This document shows positions 13,018 to 25,100 of a DNA stretch of 64,000 nucleotides, piece by piece; within the stretch, counting starts at the first letter, position 1; every line of letters starts with the position of its first letter. The stretch is from Struthio camelus (Eukaryota; Chordata; Aves; Struthioniformes; Struthionidae). The DNA lies in assembly GCF_040807025.1 (NCBI RefSeq), contig NC_090942.1, positions 43,850,911-43,914,910 of the forward strand, written 5' to 3'. Made by a program: the position numbers and the translations under genes. The notes under the pieces are model-generated. The model saw only the letters and a program-made list of their open reading frames with translations, did no database searches and was not told the origin of the DNA.

Positions 13018-13194
13018 TTAGTCTGTGCAGGTACTAGAGATTTCTAGTCTCCTCTGCACAGAGCTGCCATTTCTGGTTTGGTTGCCTTCATTTCTTTTCC
13101 ATGCAACAGGTTCTCCAAGGCTTCCAGGAGTTTTGAAAAATGCCTCATGATGCGCAGGACGAATGCTCTTAGGAGTGAGGGGAGTTGACAAAGG
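13018..13194 (-). CDS. E2F7: E2F7 terminal coding exon 12 (residues 879-936 and stop)
   Basis: The acceptor is TTTCACAAATAG|CCTTTG, phase 0. It encodes [17 protein letters not shown], then [13 protein letters not shown] (human [13 protein letters not shown]), and ends [14 protein letters not shown] followed by TAA at 13018-13020. No long open frame covers it, so it was found by homology to the conserved C-terminal block. Several TP dipeptides are plausible proline-directed phosphorylation sites. Confidence 0.92.
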   Translation of the reverse strand, partial: PLSTPLTPKSIRPAHHEAFFKTPGSLGEPVAWKRNEGNQTRNGSSVQRRLEISSTCTD

Positions 13195-16100
13195 CTATTT
13201 GTGAAACAAAAACAAAGTGATTCAGTAGCATTTTGTCAAAGCCTACATGCAAACATGCAAATGGAACAGAACTTGTAGACATTACATCCTCTACCCTGCT
13301 ACTACAGGGAACGACGTCACACAGTTTGTTCAGAAGCTTCACATGAAAAACTACAGGCTTTGCCCCTGCTTTTTGATCTGAAGCTGTCTTCCAGTACCTC
13401 AGCTGTGAAGCTGAAAGCCTACTTCAGCTTTAATGTATTCATGAGTAGTTCATACTCATTCTTATGCCAATCTTGTCCTTTGGCTTAAAGGGCTCTTTGC
13501 CCTCCTTGATGTTTTACTCACTTTGGTTATCTGTTAGCATCAAAACAGGTCTAAAGCATCTCCTAAACCCAGCCCACTTCTATTTTAAGTGCCACTCTAC
13601 TGTAACCTCTAATGCTAATATCTGTAACCAGATTGGCTGCCAGCTGCCACTGACTCTATTATAGACTTTTTCTAAAGCTTGACCAGGATAAACATCAAAT
13701 AGCATTCATAAAGCTTCTACAAGTCCAATATATTTGTCATTGCATTAGACAACAGGAAAAGATATTGGAAACTTAAGAATTCAAGCTAAAAGCAGGGCCA
13801 TTTTGGCACTGCTAATAGTTGCAAAGTCCCAGCTAACATATTAACTGACAGGATGGTTTCATGTCATTCATTGTACTTCAGGTAAATGGATTCGTCTCCA
13901 CTTTTGAATTTCTTTTGCTATTTATTTTACTCAGAAAGTTCCTATCTGTGTAGATTTTTGAAACTATCTCTGTAAAAAAAGATCAACAATACACCGAAAT
14001 CTGTGGTTTCCCCCAGTTCCAATCTCAGGCTGCCATTAAAAGGTTCCCTTATTTAGTGAACAGAGAGCAAAGCAGGGATTAGGTCACCCAGCACACTACT
14101 GTCTGAAACGCTTTTTCAGTCAGTTGACGCCTGAATTATGACAAACAATCCTCCTGTCGTCCTAAACATGTTTCTGTAGCAATTGTATAATACATCTCTA
14201 ATGGCAATATCAAATCACTAGGGAAAAATATTGACTCAGATTTCTGGAAAAAACCCTGTAACTCATTTTTTCTTCTATTTCTGTAAGACTTTAAAACCCA
14301 CCGCTTTACTGTTCAATGCTAGGTATGTTTATCTATCACTGGGCTATGTATTTAATGCTACTGCAAGTGCTCCCACCACTACAAAAGGACATGGAAATTA
14401 AGTAGAAGACACCAGCTTCCAGCCTGCCAGCTTATCACTCTGACACACAGACAGGAGCCTGCACCACAAGCTTCCTTCAGTCCCAGTGACTCAGTACTGT
14501 TATTTCCTTCTCATTCAGTCACCTTTTATTACTCACCTGCTGCAGTTTCAGAAGGGTCACAGGATGCCCCATATACATAGGGGAGTCCAGCTTAACAGTA
14601 CTGCAAGACCTTGCTAGCACAGGACTGAAGTGCGCAGTGGGGTGAGCTGGTTGCTGGGGATCTGCTGAAGGTGAAACCTTTGGAGAAACCACTGCTGTGG
14701 TGCCTATGAAAACAGGCGTTGTTGATGCCACGCCAGACATACTTAAATTCATGGAGGCAGCAGCGCAGAAGGAACCATCGGGAACTGGAGAAAGAGGGCT
14801 GGGAATTGTGGGAGAACAGACAAGCGGGAAGGAAGCCAAGGCTGCTGATGGCACCACAACACAGGGGACGCTCAGAGAGGGTAAATGGCTCGCAGCCAGA
14901 CCAACAGCACCAGGGGCTTGGTTTGCCGAGAACAGAAAATTAAAACTGCTTAATCCTAAACCAAAGAGAAAAAAGTAAGGCATTAATACAGTTGACAAAT
15001 TGGAATTAAGCTATTACAACTTCATCTAGAACAGGAGAGGGAGATAACAGAAAGGCTGCCCAAGAAGAAACAAAACTGCGCTAAGTAACAAAAACTTGTT
15101 TGCTTTAGATCTGTTCAGTCAGGCTCCCTTTCTTTACCTACCTCCATCTTCTCCCCTGCTGCCTGTTCACTATGTCTGCATCCATTGACTTTGTTTCTCT
15201 TGAGTACCAGCCACCCCTTGATGCGTTATGCTTCTAAACTTTAGTTAAAAAACAATGTTTTGGCTAAACAAACTCTTTTCTTATTAACAGGAATCATACC
15301 CTCAGCTAAATTAAATATATACACAGCTTTCTAATAAGAAAAACGAAACAAAAAACCTTGTAAAGACGTACCCCATAGACACTCATTTTCCTGAGCAGAA
15401 ATAACTATTTTAAAAACTCGAATTGCACTGGTTCCCAGTTTGTCTGGCCTTCCAAAACACCAAGATCAATTTTTTTTTTTCAAACTGAGAGTCTCCACCC
15501 TGCAAGCTGCTTCACGTAACTGAAATCCCATAGACCCCGCTTAGCTTTAGTTGACTCTGTGCCACAAGGGAACAAAATGCAGTGGCCGTGGCAATCCGCA
15601 GCACGTACTCTCTTCCTACAAAATAACCTTCCACTCCACACAAACATAGTCCTAAAAAAATAGTGGACGTGAAATCCTCCTGTAGGATTTTCAGTTGTTT
15701 CCTCCCCATCCCCCCTGTACCCACCAGCAGGCCTGGCCACGCACCTGCACTTCAGTTTCTATGGCGTTATCCAGACGATGCACACGCCAGGAAAAGTACA
15801 GAGCTCCTAGATAACACTAAACTCACTCCTGAGGGGAATGCTGTTACACTATTCTGGCTGTCTAACAAGCCTAGACTAGCTCCCCAGTTTCAGATGCCAG
15901 ATAGGTGTCCTTTTTGCCGAGTAACACCATGCAGCAGAACTAGGCATAGAGACTTTCCCAAGCAACTGTTCACTTAAAAACCTGCAGGCAGGTTCTGGTA
16001 GGGCATGGAGTTATAAAATACCAGGCTGCAACAGCGTGGAATATTCTGATGCACAAACGCTAAAAACTTTGGCTTTGAAGTCCCCAAGCCCTTATATGAA

Positions 16101-19100
16101 ATGTGGGTGACAATTCACACTTTGCGGGGCTGATTTCAGTCTTTCTGCAGTCAAAGAGCTGAAGTTCTTTTGTTTTTTGTGTTTCTCTCTCACAAAGCAG
16201 CAGAGATTCAGAAACACACTGATACTGAAAAGGGCTGAACATTAATTCAAACACATGAAACCTAGATGCCTTATTTTCAGAGACAACAGTTCAGCTGGAG
16301 TCAAGGGAACTCAGGACTATTAAACTACTATAGAGACCTGCTGACACTTTTTTGTAATATAGGCTTATAGGCCTGTCTGTAGGTGTCCCTGTTTGAACAG
16401 CTCAGTGAACAGATGCAGAAGTCTGAGTGCTTCTAGATCTGACAGCTGTCCTTACCAGCAGTAGGTTGAACATAGAGATATTGTGGTAGGAAGGGTTGAT
16501 TGGTGTTTTCTTTAGAGATGTGCTCTTTTCCTGGAGAAGGTTCATCGGGGTCTTTGTTCTGAGATGGTTTTTCTTGCTCCTGAGAATCTAAAGACTTAGT
16601 AGTCTCCTTGTCTGCAGCCTCTGGAGCAGCAGGAGCTGTGAGGTCAAGATGAAAAGCTTCTAGATGTACAGCAGATGTACAGCTGCTTCCCAGGGTAGCT
16701 TCTGCCTCAGGTGACTCAAAGGGCTTCTAAGCAAAAACAAAAGAGGAAATGAGAAGTCCAAACTGAAATAACAGGATGATGTCTGTCATATACATTCCTC
16801 AGCTAGAGTGAAGCATGCACCTGTGCAAAGGGGCAGCACAAGAGCTGTGAATAGCAAGTCAGTGAGTTAAAAATCTTGTTTTGAGGGTCTGAAGAGCAAT
16901 TTTAGTGATGCTTGAGCCCTGTGCCCTGGGCTGTAGTTCACTTTCAATACTTGGAGACGTTAGATTCTTTAGAAGTACTCGAGCTAGGGGATTAACTTCT
17001 TTTTATTGATAAGAAGGCAAAACTCCTGTTTCAAATGGTTTAAATTGATATGAGCTTGAGCCTGACCCCTATTTCAGCAGTTAAAAGAACTGTGGACTAG
17101 ATTCACTTATCTCTAACATTATGTTGTCTCTCATCAGTCTCCTGTGGGCAATACTGGGATTGAGAGAGGAGGACTCGGGCTGGAGAGTAGCGGGAAGGTA
17201 CAAACTACCTTCTCTATGGCTCAGTGGGCTAAGCAATGCTGCTGCTGTCTAGAGAAGACCCAGCTAATAGGGGAAGATGAAGAGGAATATTCACATTGAT
17301 TTCTTCCTCTGGCAGGCTGTTCCGTTGAAGATAACGATCAAGGCATTGATTCCAAAGAACAGCTGAGCATCACTTCACTATGCAAAGCAATCACAGTCCA
17401 TTTTCCCCCCCCGAAGTGTAAAAACATCTTCCAATTAATACCCATACTTCTTGGCACAGCACACTTGTAATTTTCTTAACATGTGGGAGATAGCATTTGT
17501 ATCTGTAATAAGAGTGGTGCAATGAATTTTCACTTCAGAAAACACTGTCTTGGGTAGAAGTTTCTCCTGACTAATAGGAAGTCAAAGTGCTAATGCAATT
17601 CACTTTACCTCGGGTACTACAAGTGAAAGAGGGACATTGCTCTGTTCCATGGTCTGCTTTTTAGCAACAGGCTCTTCATTGTCCATAGGGGCAGAGGGTG
17701 ACGTGCACTTGTGGGAGCCGCGTTTCTGGGAGTTAACTGGAGGTACAGCACCCTGTGCTTTTAGAGGTGAGTCTTGCTCCCCAGCACTCCTGTTTCCCAT
17801 GTCTCCTGCAATGGGGTGGTTCTCCCTCAAGACATTTTCCTGAAGACTGCCACACAACATAAAAAGGGAAGAAGAGGGGAAGCACAGGAAAGGTTGGTTG
17901 GGGAGCAGGGTAGGTTTTCCATTTTCTGTTTTGGAGGCTGCTGGAGCAGGAGGATGTAGAGCTTGGCTGCTGACTCCATTTGGCAGCAAGAGGCACGGCT
18001 CATCTGATTGAGCCACAGGCAACAACGCGTGAGGCAAAGGTTTAAGGCAAAAATCAGAGTCCCCTGGAACAGGAAGAAGGGAGAAAGGCGAGGTTATGCT
18101 TGGGTTCCTTCCTGAATTTAAGATCGTTTCTGTAGCACAAGCTTTATTCCTAAAAAAAAAAGTAAGGAAAGGAGGAAATTTTAGTCCAAAATAAAAACCG
18201 TGTATCATCTTTAAAACCAAACAGGTACATTCATGGACATAAACATGGAAAATACCCAGATAAAATCCACTGATTTTAAACACTTCACAAGGAGAGTCAT
18301 TTTTTATGTCAAATTACACAGAAACAGACTCGCCAATTTTTTGGCAGAACTATGATTTAGTGCTTTCAGTTGCACTTGACTGGAGCAGAATGGGGCACTA
18401 GGTAGCTATGACTGCCACCCACAGATGAATTCAAATTGGTTAAGTGTAGAGAAGACCCCCTAATATGACTGAGGTAATCTTGCACGGAATGACTTGTTCA
18501 GTCTAACAATAGGTTAAAGGAGACAGGAACGCCCTATATAAACACACTTGAGATGAAGAACAACTACTGAAGCTAAAGGACAGCAGTTGTACAAGTACAG
18601 GTAGGTATAAACTGCCCATGAGTACATTTAAGTTGTGAAATAGAAGCAAGCTTTTAATTATCAGAGCAGTAAAGTTGGTCTACAACCTGACAGAACAGTA
18701 AGGGGTACAAAGGAGTCTGGAGGTTATATCAGTTTATAAACTTGTTCTTATAAATTTGTTCTATATTAAAACTTTTGCTTGTTAAAATAATCTACAGAAA
18801 GAAATGCCATGCTGAGACCTATCAGAATTAAAATAGTAATAATGGGACCCTGGGGTTTTTTCATCTCGCTTCTCATCAATGGAGCCTAGCTTCAAACTAA
18901 ACACGACAAGCTGACATGACAGGAGCTTTACAGACCAACTTACCTGTTAGCTTCTTCTATTTTCTGCCTACAGACAGTCGTCAGATCTACCATTTTGGAA
19001 CAATATTCATCGGAATTCACAATACATGCTGAAAGAACAAAGGAGCGTTCAATCAATGACCGGCAACTTTACCAAGCATATTTTGATACTGGTCATACGA

Positions 19101-22100
19101 AATAACGGCTACGATTTTTCTATCATGGCACACTTTTCTAACATCCACTAATCACCTACAGCCAGAGCCTGCAAGCGCTCAGTTCTTCCAGAGAGGTGCT
19201 CAACACCATCATTTCCTGTAACAGGGAACTGTGAAAGGACCCTTTTTTGTTTCCTGAGGTAACTGCTTTATCATTGTTAAGACCTATCCATTGGATTGTT
19301 ACAATAACTTCCACTGTATTAGGGACCATAAAATAAAGCAAACTTTTCTGTCTAAAGAATCCTTCTGCATCTATGCCAAATTTTAACAGAAGAAACTGTA
19401 CTGTAGCTGCAGTTAGCAGAGAACAGAAACATTTATTAGAAAACAAACTGTGGATTCAAAGCAGTAGGACGCAGATGTATCTCATCTAACTTTAACTACT
19501 TGATTGGGGGGTCCAAATCAGAAACCTCATCATCCAGGAAATGCAGGTACCTCCCAAAGGCTAATTCATGTATTTAATTAGGCTGATTTACCCATTAACA
19601 ACCTTAACTTGGTAGCCCCATATCTGGGCAGATCCAGTGGAATACAGAAGAATGTGTTCCCTTAGTAGTTACCTTGCTTCTCTTGATGTGAGCTGTTAGG
19701 CTCGGAAATGACCTTCCTTTTGGTACCTTCACAAGGCTGTACACCATTCAACGAAGCATGACGTGTGAATCTTTGCTTTCCATTAGCACAGGTCTGACAC
19801 GGGGCACAGGCTTCTCTCTGCATCTCTGGTAGATGACCACATGTTGGGCTATGCCCTCTTGGCTCATCTGAAGGTATATAATTTTGTACAAGTCATTCAG
19901 GGAACACAGCTCATCTTTTAGGCTTCTTCTGTCTTACTGAACTTGGATATAAGAGAAGAGGTAAGCTCTAAGGCATCCCAACCCCAAAACTGAAGTAGGC
20001 CTAAGTGCGTAAGCAGGGGAAGACAAGATAAAGGCTTCCCTCCTTTCCATTCTATGGCAGTCTCAGACAGCATCTGCACTGTAGCATGAGCACCCAGAAG
20101 GAAAGGGGGACAAAGATGACATTAACAATATCCTTTACTTTTACTTGGTCCTAGGACTAGCCTGCCCCAATTAGAAAATATGTAGCAAAAGGGCTCTCCT
20201 TTGCACTGGCTTCCAGGCAAGAATCAGCAGCTTACAAAGATGCCCTGACCAACCTCCTTTTTCTTTACAACAAACCTTCTGCATTAGGGGACATGTGCAA
20301 GAAGCAGCCTTGTTTTACCTTGATACTTACCCTTACAGAGAAAACTATTCACTGTCTAATCAGGAGAGAATTACCGAGCTTTTGCAGCCCAGAAGAGCTA
20401 AAATACAGATCCAAATTTGGGGACACAGGCATGATATTGCATTATTTTATAGCGTTATATAAGCCAATGTAGAAGTACCAACAAGGCATAGTATCCCTCA
20501 ATAGCTCCAGTCTTTGAGCGTATAGTCTAATAAGGGCAAATTTTGAGCTGGCAAGCAGTTAATGATCACGGGGCATGGGTACTGCACACGGTGAATGGTG
20601 AATGCTGAGTCATTCTTTACACATGCAAAACCACTCTTCACAAGTTGAAAGGGAGTGTCAAAACGAAAGGAAAAGAGCTCAGCTATGCAAGTTACCTGTC
20701 TTTCCTCTGAATTCCACAGGGCCAATCCACTTGAAGGCTGGCTTGCGCCCTCGTTCCTCTGTGACATGAACTTTCTTTATCAAGCCTAGGCTGGTGAGAA
20801 CGTTGGCAATATCATAAAGTCTTCGTACCTTTGCTAACAAGAAAGGACAGAAATAGCCAAAACAGTCACATTTACAATGCATGCAACATATTTATAAGGT
20901 AATTTAATTCAGGAATACAGCTGTAGACTTCACAGATTGAAGGAAATAAAATCAAGTTGGGACACGGACTCTTCTCATGGACTACTTCCTATGGATTCTC
21001 CCATGCTAGCTCCTACTCCCAGCTGCTTGTCACTGCTTCTTCATCATCTGCCAGCTTAGCTGCTCAGGTTTAAGCTAACCTTCCTCATTTTGATGAAAAT
21101 GCATTAGGGAGGGATTACATGATCAGCTTACCCAGAAAAGGCAGCAACCTCCCTGACAGGCAAAGACAAGCACCTGGAGGCAAGAGGCTCATGAGTTTGC
21201 ATAGCTGATCACAAGAGAACCCACATCTATATTATAGAAGAAGCACTCTTAAAAACATCTCTGACTCCAGCGAATTACATGTTTGAACTGGACAGGATAC
21301 CAACAGATCGTTCAGCTGAACTCCTCATCCCAGTATTTGGGGCAGAATTTTATGACTGAAGTACTACTTCATTTAAAAATATCAGAATAATTTAGTAATG
21401 CTTAGTTTTTTCCAAGTGGTTTTTCCAACCCCCAATAACTGAAAAAATTGGGCCATCCAGATGTGAAAGATTTTGGGGGTGAAAAGGAGAAGTTACAAAT
21501 TTCTGCAGAGAAAAAAAAATTAAATTAAGTTAAGCAACATAGTTAAGTTTTGAAACGCAATTCAGAAAGCTACAGGAAACAAGGTGTTAAAAAGTGTAAA
21601 AAAAAAAACAAAAAACCAGAACAGATTCCCCTGATTTTTCTTAATTCTGATATTAAAACTTGGAAGATATTTGTCAAACAGACCCTTTCTCACCCCCAGG
21701 TCAGTTTTCACCACCCAGCATTTCCAATTAAAATAACTCATGCTTCAGCAAAAGATTCCTGACCCCTTCTCACTGTTATCTACTGGTGTCAGTCCAAACA
21801 TGCCTGTTTTCTTTACTCACTGACTGATTGATTCCTCTCTCAACAGACGTTTCTTACTTTTAAATTTGCTGTGGTCCACCGTGTCCTGGCTTTCTTCTAT
21901 CAGTATCTTTGCTGCGATGTCGAGAGTGACTATCTTGGTCTTGGAGACAAGGAACAGCATGACAAACTTTTGGCTCATAATCCGCAACGACTTGTCCTTT
22001 CTGCTGTTTGCAGATGCTGTGTTACAAATAATACCCAAGCCTCTTAGCATATGTCATCCAGCATGGCCAAAAAAGTAGCAAGTAGGTTTCTCACACATAA

Positions 22101-25100
22101 AAGGGGCAACGTATTTCCTTGCTGGGAAGCAGAAATCTTTTGAGAGGCAACAAATAACTGAATAGAGCAGATGGAAGTCTCTCTTCAAAAGGCAATAAGA
22201 ATTAAAGCTTACAGAAATGACATTTAGGAAGTCAGACTCCAAAGCTGATTCTCTGTTATGTTATACAGTTTTGTGCCACTAAAATTTTGTGACTCCAATG
22301 GACTTTATACCTAAACACTATGTAATATATGGGCCACATGTAAACAGTGGAGAAATGGAAGATCGAGCCTTCTGTCAGGGCAAAGCGCTTACTGTCAGCA
22401 ATAGGTGGGTAAAAATGAAGAATCAGAGTGCTAGGCAGAAGTTCCTGCCAGTCCAGAGGACAGAGGGAAAGTCTGTTCTGAAACCTATACTAGGGCTAGA
22501 AGGAAGAGTTCTGTCTCCTCAGCAGTTTTATTCTTGAACTTAAAAACAAAGCATGGGGAAGAAAGTCACAGAGTAAATTGGAGAAGGAGCCTTGTGTCTG
22601 TGTATCACATAACACCTATTAGTCATCTTACCAGAGGTGCAATCTGGTTCTGAAAAGTCAAGCAGCAGTCTGTCTTGAGACTCTGGAATAGTTTCCTTTT
22701 TCCTTTCTCCAAATGTATAGTCCAGGTCTTGCTCCTTGTGCTGAAAGAAGGCCATGAGCTCTCCATACTGCTGCTCTCCTGCTTCCTGAAGCCTTTTCAG
22801 AGTTTGACTTAAGTTGTGCCGGCCATGCCAGCAGTACTGGTTCTTGGCCACACGGCTAACCAAGTGCAATGACTCCAGGACATTCACTATATCGTAGATT
22901 CGTCTCCGCTCAACTCCTGTTTTAAGGGGGAAGAATAAAAGAGATATAGCAGCTCAGCTAGTTTTAACATGCTTTTCAGCAGGAGCTGAACAGAGAGCAG
23001 GCTGTTCTCTATATACCAGTGTCACAAGGCATCTTTCAGTGTTCTCCTGAGCACATCAGATTAGATCCATCTGAATTTGCATGGCAAGAACCAGCTTGTG
23101 CATGGCTATCCCCATGGTCTGGTGCTCTTTGTCTATATTATTAGCTGCCAGCCCAACAATGGTTCAGGCTTAAAACACCTACACTATCTTTAGAAGAACT
23201 GAATGTAGTCTACCCAGACCTAGCTAGGCTACACTGCTGCAAGCTCTTTCCCGAAGGTTTCCAGAGCGCTCCGGCCCTTCTTTACAGAAAGCTTCAGAGG
23301 TCAGGCCCATGCCTGTCAACATACATGTGTGGCATTCAGAGGGCAGGAACGGGTCCAGGTCTGGCACTGATATAGGGCAGACATAGAAGCCTGCTCCTAC
23401 AGAAATCAGTAGGAGCACAGATCTCCCCTTGCATTTTCAATGGCAGTATTACCAAGTAGTAGCAAGTTCCAAGGAGTGTCAAAGGCTTCACAAGGTGTAA
23501 AGCAGTGGACAGCGAGGACAGCACCTGTTCCCAATTAAGCAGAAACAAGTCCTCAGTGTCTGGCTGGGTCTGCAGAAAGGTATCAACACGAAGCCTATGA
23601 GATAGGCTCAGTTAGGTTTCAGTCTGACTGGTGTGAGCAAGGTTGGGGCCTGAATGCAAATAGGCTGTTGGCTCTGATCACTGTCCCCAGTATTGTTGTT
23701 CAGTGCTGTTTGTAGCATGGCTGTATACATGACACAGCGCACAACATGCTGGTGGCAGCAGTCTGCACCAGAAATCCCATAACTGCTAACAGCAGCTGAG
23801 CAGAACAAATGTTAGCCAAGGGGGAAGGTTTTGAAAGACTTCCCTAGGGAAGGCGAGGCCTTGATGCATCTGTTTACCATCTGGAAAATATGGATAATAC
23901 TTACCAGTCTCAAATGGATATTAGAATAAACAATTCAAGAGTATTTCCAAGTGTACAGAGATCTTGGAGTGAAACATATACTCCAGAAATACAGAGTGCT
24001 ACACATATCCTGGTATCCCTCAGACACCAGCAGCATAGTCCCTTCTGTGGCCTTTCCATAGCCAGGACTTCAGTGAACACAGCCTCACATACGTAGCAAA
24101 AGCTGCATTACAACCATGTTACACAGAGAACAGCAATAGCAATTTTGTGGTCCTTGAAGGAAGTGGATGCAGGCCAGCGAGGAAGTGGAAACCAAAGGGA
24201 GAAGAGCAAACATCTTTTTTTTTTTTTTTTACAGGTAAAAATCCACGAGAGTAGAGTTTTAAAACAAAATTCTAGTCTTATGGAAAGCAAGGCAATGCCA
24301 CTCCCAACACAGAATAGAGTACTACTTGTGTTCAGCTCCACCAGTTGGGAGCACTAGGGTCTCATGCAAACACACAAGGAGTAAATGCAACATCTAAAAG
24401 AACAATTCCCTTAAACAGTAATTTCTTTACTGTTTGCTTTATCTGAACTCTCCCCCATTCTCTAACTTGCCAAGGATCCTACACGAGTATTTCAAGAACT
24501 TTCTTACCAGAGTCACAGGGGACTTCCCTTTTCTGTTCCCTTTATTCCCAAAATAGACACACTTCATTTTTGCTACCTTTCTGTTAAAGGCCTGAATGCT
24601 AAATGTAGATACACACCTGCATTTATTCAGCTGAAGTCCGGTTTTGTTAAACCCTCACCATCTAAGGGAAAACCTCTCTAATGACCTCTTATCTTATTGA
24701 TGTGGCCTGGCTGAGTCCCCTCAGTCCCAAGTTTTACTACCTCTCTCAAATATTTAATTAACCTTTTAGCTAATACCAAACCTAATAGCAGACCCAGAAA
24801 ATAGGCTACTTAATACCTCCTCCACACCTTAATACAACGTATTTTCTCAATCCACTCTTGCATGTCTCCTGCTAACCTTCCATCACAGGACAATATTTAA
24901 AGCCAAGGCAACCTTGACCCATGAGATCTTGGAAGGTATGTCAGGCACATTACTGAAGAGAAATAAAAAAACCCAGCCGATCTCCTACATATATCGTTTT
25001 GTAATTGTTCTCAAACCTTCAGTTCTAACATAATTTATTGTTTGTTAAGTCTTCCTTCAGAGGACTTAAGAGGACTTAACTCTTAACTCCTTTAGAGTTC

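Larger units (their letters stand above)
13195..22631 (-). other. E2F7: E2F7 introns between coding exons 4 and 12
   Basis: Introns of about 615, 1024, 828, 644, 794, 882, 1500 and 1342 bp separate the exons listed separately. I saw no second gene, no CR1 copy and no clear repeat in them. The longest unrelated frames read through intron sequence next to exons and are not credible. Confidence 0.8.
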
